Part shown: one piece after another, positions 45,483-50,483 of the stretch
How positions within the stretch are numbered: the stretch's first letter is position 1
Layout of the letters: every line of letters begins with the position of its first letter
Assembly: GCA_022508745.1 (NCBI GenBank)
Contig: JAFLUP010000005.1
Span: forward strand, 1 to 50,483
Direction of reading: 5' to 3'
From: Oscillospiraceae bacterium
GTDB lineage: Bacteria; Bacillota; Clostridia; Oscillospirales; CAG-382
Length of the DNA stretch: 50,483 nt
Made by a program: the position numbers and the translations under genes
The notes under the pieces: generated by a model
Told to the model about the DNA's origin: nothing
The model's input: the letters and a program-made list of their open reading frames with translations, nothing else
Databases searched by the model: none

Positions 45483-46122
45483 GCGGGAGGACATGGCGGA
45501 GGTGATCCGCCGGCTGGAAGCCTATTACCCGGACGCGCACTGCGCGTTGGAGGCGGGGGAGGACGCCTTCCGCCTGCTGGTCATGGCGATCCTTTCCGCC
45601 CAATGCACGGACGCAAGGGTGAATCTGGTCTCCGGTCCGCTGTTTGCACGCTTCCCGGACGCGCCCTCCATGGCGAAAGGCAGCGTCGAGGAGCTCGAGG
45701 AACTCATCCGCACCTGCGGGCTGTACCACAGCAAGGCAAAGAACCTGCACCTCACCGCCATCCGTCTGACCGAAGTCTACGGCGGGGAAGTCCCCTCCGA
45801 AATGGAGGAGCTGCTCACGCTGGCGGGCGTAGGGCGCAAGGTGGCGAACCTGATCCGCGGGGACGTGTTCGGGCTGGGCGGCATCGTGGCGGACACCCAC
45901 TGCATCCGCATCAGCAACCTGCTGGGGTTCGTTTCCACCACCGATCCGCGCAAGGTGGAGTTTGCGCTGGACGAGCTGGTCCCGAAGGAGAAGCAAAGCG
46001 ATTTCTGCCACCGGCTGGTGCAGTACGGGCGGGATGTGTGCATCGCCCGGCGCCCCCAATGCGACGTCTGCGTCCTGCGGAACCTGTGCGACCACGGAAA
46101 GAAACAGGAGGGAACCCCTTGA
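45475..46122 (+). CDS. nth: Endonuclease III
   Basis: A 215-residue bifunctional DNA glycosylase/AP lyase that removes oxidised pyrimidines. The helix-hairpin-helix with catalytic Lys is LLTLAGVGRKVANLI, the catalytic Asp is in IVADTHCIRI, and the 4Fe-4S loop is CIARRPQCDVCVLRNLC with the exact C-x6-C-x2-C-x5-C spacing. The start is placed at 45475, inside the end of the DUF4364 gene; the ATG at 45493 is an alternative but has GGAGG only two bases away. Its stop overlaps the TTG of the TtcA-like gene by 4 bases. Length is standard. Confidence 0.95.
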   Translation: MRRREDMAEVIRRLEAYYPDAHCALEAGEDAFRLLVMAILSAQCTDARVNLVSGPLFARFPDAPSMAKGSVEELEELIRTCGLYHSKAKNLHLTAIRLTEVYGGEVPSEMEELLTLAGVGRKVANLIRGDVFGLGGIVADTHCIRISNLLGFVSTTDPRKVEFALDELVPKEKQSDFCHRLVQYGRDVCIARRPQCDVCVLRNLCDHGKKQEGTP

Positions 46123-46871
46123 ACCTGCAAATCACCGCTTACCAAAAACTGCTCTCCCACGTGCGGCGCGCCGTGGACGATTACGACATGATCCTGCCCG
46201 GAGACCGCATCGCCGTAGGGGTTTCCGGCGGCAAGGACAGCCTCGCGCTGCTGGCGGCACTCGCCGGGCTGCGGCGGTTCTACCCCATCCCCTTTGAGGT
46301 TCTGCCCATCCATCTGCGCATGGGCTTCCCCGGGGAGGACTCCGCCAACATCCGCGAACTGTGCGATACCCTCGCCCTGCCGCTGTTGGAGGTTCCGACA
46401 GACATCTATACCGTGGTATTTGACATCCGCAAGGAGAAAAATCCCTGCTCCCTGTGCGCCAACCTGCGCCGGGGCATCCTATACAGCACCGCGAAGGCGG
46501 AAGGCTGCCGCACCGTGGCGCTGGGGCACCATTTCGACGACGCGGTGGAGACCCTGCTGATGAATCTGTTCCACGAAGGGCGCATCGGCTGTTTTTCCCC
46601 GGTGACGACGCTGGATCGGGTGGGGATCACCATGATCCGCCCGCTGCTGTACGTGAAGGAGCGGGATCTGCGGGGCTTTGTCTCCGCCGCAGGCATCCGC
46701 CCCTCTCCCAAGCTCTGCCCCGCGGACGGCGCCACCGTGCGGGAGGAAACCAAACAATTCCTCGCCGAAGCGGAGCGCAAGGATCCGGGGCTGAAGGACC
46801 GGCTGTTCGGCGCCATGGAACGCGCAGGACTTGACGGCTTTTCCGTCCATCCCCGCGCCCGCAAGGGCTGA
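46119..46871 (+). CDS. TtcA-like tRNA thiolation PP-loop ATPase
   Basis: A 250-residue enzyme of the TtcA/TtuA group. The PP-loop is VGVSGGKDSLALLAAL, with the family CxxC as NPCSLCANLRRG and GHHFDDAVETLLMNLFHEGR; a third Cys is in PKLCPADGATVREE. TtcA adds sulfur to cytidine 32 in tRNA with an iron-sulfur cluster. The start is a TTG with AGGAGG 7 bases upstream, overlapping the nth stop codon by 4 bases, which couples the two genes. Which tRNA base is modified in this organism is not shown by the sequence. Confidence 0.88.
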   Translation: MNLQITAYQKLLSHVRRAVDDYDMILPGDRIAVGVSGGKDSLALLAALAGLRRFYPIPFEVLPIHLRMGFPGEDSANIRELCDTLALPLLEVPTDIYTVVFDIRKEKNPCSLCANLRRGILYSTAKAEGCRTVALGHHFDDAVETLLMNLFHEGRIGCFSPVTTLDRVGITMIRPLLYVKERDLRGFVSAAGIRPSPKLCPADGATVREETKQFLAEAERKDPGLKDRLFGAMERAGLDGFSVHPRARKG

Positions 46872-46909
46872 AACCAACCGTTTAACCGTCACAAAGAAAG
46901 GATTTTTAT

Positions 46910-47206
46910 ATGATCACGACCAAACAACGCGCATACCTACGCTCCCTCGCGGCGGAAACCGCTCCCGTCACCCAAGTGGGCAAAAACGGCGTCACGGAAC
47001 CGCTGATCAAGACGTTGTCCGACGCGCTGGAAGCCCACGAGCTGATCAAGCTGTCCGTGCTGGAAACCTGTCCCACCACCCCGCGGGAGGTTTCCGACGC
47101 GCTCTGCGCCGCCCTCTCCTGCGATCCGGTACAGGTGATCGGGCGCAAGGTTTCCCTCTACCGCCCGGCTTCCGACCCGGACAAGCGGAAAATCCAACTG
47201 AAATAA
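46910..47206 (+). CDS. yhbY: YhbY/CRM-domain RNA-binding protein
   Basis: A 98-residue CRM-domain protein. Family hallmarks are TTKQRAYLRSLA, VTQVGKNGVTEPLIKTL with the GxxG-like loop GKNG, HELIKLSVLE and VQVIGRKVSLYRP. YhbY binds pre-50S ribosomal particles and helps assembly. AAAGGATTT 8 bases before the ATG is the ribosome site. It follows the TtcA-like gene by 38 bases and precedes aroQ by 13 bases, within the same rightward transcript. Confidence 0.93.
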   Translation: MITTKQRAYLRSLAAETAPVTQVGKNGVTEPLIKTLSDALEAHELIKLSVLETCPTTPREVSDALCAALSCDPVQVIGRKVSLYRPASDPDKRKIQLK

Positions 47207-47219
47207 GGAGGGTCCCGCC

Positions 47220-47654
47220 ATGAAACTGCTGATCCTGAACGGACCGAACATCAACCTGCTGGGTCTGCGCGAGCCGGACATTTACGGAAAAAAGACCTAC
47301 GAGGAGCTGCTGACCTTTGTAAAAAAAGCCTGCGCGGACGCGGGCGTTTCCTGTGAATGTTATCAATCCAACCACGAAGGGGCGCTTGTGGACAAGATCC
47401 AAGCCGCCTACGGGGTGTTCGACGGGATCGTGTTCAATCCCGCCGCGTATACCCACACCAGCGTCGCCATCCATGACGCGCTGCTGGCCGTGGGCATCCC
47501 CACGGTGGAGGTGCATCTGACGGACACCCAATCCCGGGAGGAGTACCGCAAGATCAACTACATCACGCCCTGCTGCAAGGCGACTTTTCAGGGAATGGGC
47601 TTTGAAAGTTATGCCCGCGCCATCCGATATCTCGCAGACGGCGCGGACACATAG
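47220..47654 (+). CDS. aroQ: 3-dehydroquinate dehydratase, type II
   Basis: A 144-residue dodecamer-type enzyme of the shikimate pathway, dehydrating 3-dehydroquinate. Active-site elements are intact: Asn in LNGPNIN, Arg and the base Tyr in LREPDIYG, His in NPAAYTHTS, the Glu-His pair in VEVHLTD, and both arginines of SREEYR. AAGGAGG lies 8 bases before the ATG. No other aromatic-pathway gene is adjacent. It is the last gene of the cluster started at 44928, followed by a short hairpin region and the convergent small membrane gene. Confidence 0.95.
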   Translation: MKLLILNGPNINLLGLREPDIYGKKTYEELLTFVKKACADAGVSCECYQSNHEGALVDKIQAAYGVFDGIVFNPAAYTHTSVAIHDALLAVGIPTVEVHLTDTQSREEYRKINYITPCCKATFQGMGFESYARAIRYLADGADT

Positions 47655-47656
47655 TC

Positions 47657-47681
47657 CGTCGCAACGAACGAAGCGCGTTGC
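47657..47681. repeat. Post-stop hairpin motif behind aroQ
   Basis: CGTCGCAACG (47657-47666) with stem GCAACG (47661-47666) pairing CGTTGC (47676-47681). The first ten bases are identical to the reverse complement of the motif behind tpiA at 36847. There is no clear T-run. Confidence 0.4.
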
Positions 47682-47688
47682 AACAGGA

Positions 47689-48024
47689 TTATAAATGGTA
47701 TCTGGACTCCAGATCATCCAGCTTTTGCTGGAGATCATGGAGTTCTTTTTTGTGCTTTAACATCTTCCGGGTGGGGAAGGTCCCCAGCGCGGCAAAGACG
47801 ACGCCGATGGCAATGCAGACGAGCACCGCAACCGTTCGGGATGACCCTTCCAGATCCGTCCATTTGGTGGATACGTAAATGGCAGCGATGATCACCACCG
47901 CCATGCAGAGCAGATAGTGCGTATCCATCCACACCTTCGAAAGCCTCGCCTTTTTATCTGCCTTCAGCGCCTGCTCCCGGATGCGCAGGTATTCCTCCCG
48001 CGCCCGTTCTTTTTCCGATGCCAT
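47689..48024 (-). CDS. Small membrane protein with coiled-coil ends
   Basis: A 111-residue protein. A charged N-terminal helix (SEKERAREEYLRIREQALKA) leads to two transmembrane helices (YLLCMAVVIIAAIYVSTKW and TVAVLVCIAIGVVFAALGTF), and the C-terminus (LKHKKELHDLQQKLDDLESR) has heptads of a coiled coil. I do not recognise a family. It begins 3 bases after the stop of gyrA on the same strand, with GGAGG inside the gyrA end as ribosome site, so it is co-transcribed. It may bind another protein through its coiled coil; this is inference. Confidence 0.65.
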   Translation of the reverse strand: MASEKERAREEYLRIREQALKADKKARLSKVWMDTHYLLCMAVVIIAAIYVSTKWTDLEGSSRTVAVLVCIAIGVVFAALGTFPTRKMLKHKKELHDLQQKLDDLESRYHL

Positions 48025-48027
48025 GGG

Positions 48028-50483
48028 TTAGCTTTCCTCCTCCGAAACGGGTTCTTCCGCGGATTCCTCCGCTGTTTCTTCCGCCACTGCCGCGGTCACG
48101 TCAAAGCTGACCACCTTCGCGCCGCCGGTGAGCCGCATGGCGATCACGCCGCCCGCGGAACGTCCGTAGACCGGAACCTCGCCCACCGCTGTGCGCACGA
48201 TGGTGCCGCCGTCGGTGATCATCATTAAGTCGTCGGTTTCCTGCACCAGCGCAACGCCGGCGAGCAGACCCGTACGGGCGCTGACCGCGTGACAGCGGAC
48301 GCCGCTTCCGTACCGGCGCTGCACCGGGAACTCCCCGCAGGCGCTCCGTTTGGCAAAGCCGCCCTCGGTGACGGTCAACACCTGATAGGTTTCGTCGTTT
48401 GCGCCGTTCGGAATGACACAGGCGCCCACCAGATAGTCCCCCTTGCGCAGGGAGATGGCGCCCACGCCACGCGCCTGACGACCCATGCAGCGGGCGTCCT
48501 CCTCATGGAAGCGGATGCTGGCGCCCTGCCGCGTGGCGCAGAGGATATGGTCGTTGCCGCTGGTCTTTGCCACGGTCAGCAGCGCGTCCCCTTCGTCCAG
48601 CCGGATGGCGAACAACCCGCTCTGCCGGCGGGAACGGTACTCCGTCAGCTCCACGCGCTTGACGACGCCGTTGCGGGTCAGGAACACCAGATATTCCCCT
48701 TCGTTGAAGGCGCGGATGGAGATGCCCGCCGTGATCTGTTCGCCCGGATCCAGTTGCAGCAGGTTGATCAGATTCGTTCCCTTCGCGGCACGCCCCGCCT
48801 CCGGGATCTCATAGCATTTCTTGACATACATCCGCCCCATGTTGGAGAACAGCAGCAGCGAATCGTGGCTGTATGCCACAAACACGCTGCGGACATAGTC
48901 CTCCTCCTTGGTTCCCATGGCGGTGACGCCCTTGCCGCCGCGCCGCTGTGCGGCGTAGGTGGTGGCAGGCAGCCGCTTGATGTACCCGTCGTTGGTGACG
49001 GTGACCACGCAATCCTGCTTTTCGATCAGATCCTCGATGAGGATCTCGTTTTCCACCTCGACGATCTCCGTGCGGCGGTCGTCGCCGTACTTGGTCGCCA
49101 CTTCCTCCAGATCTTCCTTGATGATGGCGGTGATGCGGCTTTCGTCCGCGAGGATCTCCTTGAGATCCTTGATCCGCGCGTAGAGCGCTTCCAGACGTTC
49201 CTCGATCTTCTGCCGCTCCAGCCCGCTGAGACGGCCCAGCGGCATCTCCACGATGGCCTGCGCCTGGATGTCCGAAAGGGCGAACCGATCCATCAAATTC
49301 TGCTTCGCATCCGCGATGCTGGCGGAGGAACGGATGATCCGGATCACCTCGTCGATGTTGTCGATGGCGATCTTATAGCCTTCGTAGATGTGCGCTTCCC
49401 GCTCCGCCTTCGCCAGCTCGAACTGCGTCCGGCGGGTGATGACATTTTCCCGGTGCTTGATGTAGTGGGTCAAAATCTGCTTGAGGTTCAGCACCTTCGG
49501 CTCGCCGTTCACCAGCGCCAGCATATTCACCCCGCAGGTGTCCTCCATCTGGGTGTATTTATACAACAGATTCAGGACGATCTGGGGATTTGCGTCCTTT
49601 TTGACCTCGATGACGATCCGCATGCCCTTCCGTCCGGACTCGTTGCGGATATCGCTGATGCCTTCGATCTTTTTGGTCTTGACCAGCTCCACCATCTTTT
49701 CCAGCAGCAGCGAGCGGTTGACCTGATAGGGCAGCTCGGTGACGATGATGGCGGTGCGCCCCTTCTTTTCCTCGAAATGCGCCTTGGCGCGCACCTTGAT
49801 GTGCCCGCGGCCGGTCATGTACGCCTGATAGATCCCCGCGGTGCCGTAGATGGTACCGTAAGTGGGGAAGTCCGGCCCCTTGACGTACTGCATCAGCTCG
49901 GGGATGGAACATTCGGGGTTATCGATGAGATACGCGCAGGCGTTGCAGACCTCCCGCATATTGTGGGGCGGGACGTTGGTCGCCATACCCACCGCGATGC
50001 CCACGGAGCCGTTCACCAGCAGGTTCGGGAACCGTGCGGGCAGCACTTGGGGCTCGGTGCGGGTGTTATCGAAGTTCGGGTCGAAATCCACCACTTCTTT
50101 TTCGATATCCGCCAGCATTTCGTCCGCAATCTTGGACATCCTCGCCTCCGTGTACCGGTAGGCTGCGGGCGGGTCGCCGTCGATGTTACCGAAGTTGCCG
50201 TGCCCGTCGATGAGCGTATAGCGCAAAGAGAAGGGCTGCGCCATCCGCACCATCGTATCATAGACCGCAGAGTCGCCGTGGGGATGGTAACGACCCAGCA
50301 CGTCGCCCACCGTGGTCGCGGACTTGCGATGCGGTTTATCGTAGGTCAGATGATCCTCGTACATCGCGTACAGCACCCGGCGATGGACCGGCTTGAGACC
50401 GTCCCTTACGTCCGGCAGCGCACGGGAAACGATGACCGACATGGCGTAGTCGATATACGCGGTCTTGATCTCATCCTCGATGC
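48028..50483 (-). CDS. gyrA: DNA gyrase subunit A, 5' truncated
   Basis: About 817 residues are visible; the frame runs through the window edge ([16 protein letters not shown]), so 10-25 N-terminal residues are missing. The winged helix with the quinolone region reads [17 protein letters not shown], with Ser and Asp at the two main resistance positions, as in quinolone-sensitive enzymes. The catalytic Tyr is in [10 protein letters not shown]. The C-terminal beta-pinwheel contains the GyrA box QRRGGKG, which distinguishes it from ParC and gives negative supercoiling. The end is a Glu-rich acidic tail. Its location near two parS sites suggests an origin-proximal position; gyrB is expected beyond the right end. 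Confidence 0.97.
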   Translation of the reverse strand, partial: IEDEIKTAYIDYAMSVIVSRALPDVRDGLKPVHRRVLYAMYEDHLTYDKPHRKSATTVGDVLGRYHPHGDSAVYDTMVRMAQPFSLRYTLIDGHGNFGNIDGDPPAAYRYTEARMSKIADEMLADIEKEVVDFDPNFDNTRTEPQVLPARFPNLLVNGSVGIAVGMATNVPPHNMREVCNACAYLIDNPECSIPELMQYVKGPDFPTYGTIYGTAGIYQAYMTGRGHIKVRAKAHFEEKKGRTAIIVTELPYQVNRSLLLEKMVELVKTKKIEGISDIRNESGRKGMRIVIEVKKDANPQIVLNLLYKYTQMEDTCGVNMLALVNGEPKVLNLKQILTHYIKHRENVITRRTQFELAKAEREAHIYEGYKIAIDNIDEVIRIIRSSASIADAKQNLMDRFALSDIQAQAIVEMPLGRLSGLERQKIEERLEALYARIKDLKEILADESRITAIIKEDLEEVATKYGDDRRTEIVEVENEILIEDLIEKQDCVVTVTNDGYIKRLPATTYAAQRRGGKGVTAMGTKEEDYVRSVFVAYSHDSLLLFSNMGRMYVKKCYEIPEAGRAAKGTNLINLLQLDPGEQITAGISIRAFNEGEYLVFLTRNGVVKRVELTEYRSRRQSGLFAIRLDEGDALLTVAKTSGNDHILCATRQGASIRFHEEDARCMGRQARGVGAISLRKGDYLVGACVIPNGANDETYQVLTVTEGGFAKRSACGEFPVQRRYGSGVRCHAVSARTGLLAGVALVQETDDLMMITDGGTIVRTAVGEVPVYGRSAGGVIAMRLTGGAKVVSFDVTAAVAEETAEESAEEPVSEEES

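Noticed and set aside
47220-47654. Loss of a catalytic His in AroQ because the segment after EVHL reads TDTQSREEYR
   Set aside because: The catalytic His is the one in EVH and is present; the changed position is not essential.
48028-50483. ParC instead of GyrA
   Set aside because: The GyrA box QRRGGKG in the C-terminal pinwheel is intact, which ParC lacks or has degraded.

Overview
The window reads as chromosome of a GC-rich (roughly 60% by eye) Gram-positive anaerobe of the class Clostridia, probably an Oscillospirales or Ruminococcaceae-like gut organism. The evidence is a set of Clostridia-typical families (YqeG, DUF4364, OadB/OadG-like, Rnf-like, CotH/VTC/DUF4956), strong AGGAGG ribosome binding sites with frequent GTG and TTG starts, many lipoproteins, and three secreted proteins ending in dockerin-like repeats, one of which also carries a cohesin-like domain. 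gyrA at the right edge and two near-perfect ParB-binding parS palindromes at 40474 and 41900 suggest that the right side lies toward the replication origin. No rRNA, tRNA, CRISPR or insertion sequence was seen, and there is no gap above 300 bases without a gene.

Left part (1-13.1 kb): the end of a DUF6259-type glycosidase-like gene is followed by a rightward run of housekeeping genes: YqeG phosphatase, an endonuclease IV-like barrel, prmA, ligA and an FAD oxidoreductase. A convergent leftward set follows: COG2509-type FAD protein, threonine aldolase, nucleotidyltransferase-fold protein and a DUF4434 protein. Then comes a secreted SGNH hydrolase with dockerin repeats, fused by a TAATG overlap to an RsuA-type pseudouridine synthase.

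The most unusual region is 13.1-15.8 kb, an AT-richer island. It holds a Hin/Gin-size serine recombinase, then two 26-bp imperfect palindromes in inverted orientation (13781-13806 and 13907-13932). Between them lies a textbook promoter (TTGCTT-17-TATAAT with an extended -10) that in this assembly points away from two downstream lipoprotein genes. Inversion of the ~126-bp segment would place that promoter about 54 bases upstream of the first lipoprotein start. This is read as a recombinase-encoded invertible promoter switch, currently OFF. Next to it are two copies of an extragenic palindromic element with compensatory base changes.

Middle (15.8-28 kb): a leftward operon (GT2 glycosyltransferase, small unknown protein, Gfo/Idh/MocA dehydrogenase, sugar isomerase-like barrel) diverges from murQ, which leads to a large GDPD-dockerin protein, a cohesin-dockerin protein and a solute-binding lipoprotein. 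Leftward again at 26-32 kb lies CotH (with four lamin-tail repeats), a VTC-type polyphosphate polymerase domain protein, a DUF4956 membrane protein, and a sodium-pump decarboxylase beta subunit with a 47-residue gamma-like partner.

Right part (32-50.5 kb): a zinc-responsive operon (ArsR sensor, HMA metallochaperone, P1B ATPase, then CapA), a small nucleotide kinase, tpiA and pgk, another solute-binding lipoprotein, and an operon with divergent RnfC- and RnfD-like proteins, rlmD and an unknown protein. A rightward repair and RNA cluster (DUF4364, nth, TtcA-like, yhbY, aroQ) follows, then leftward gyrA with a small membrane protein behind it.
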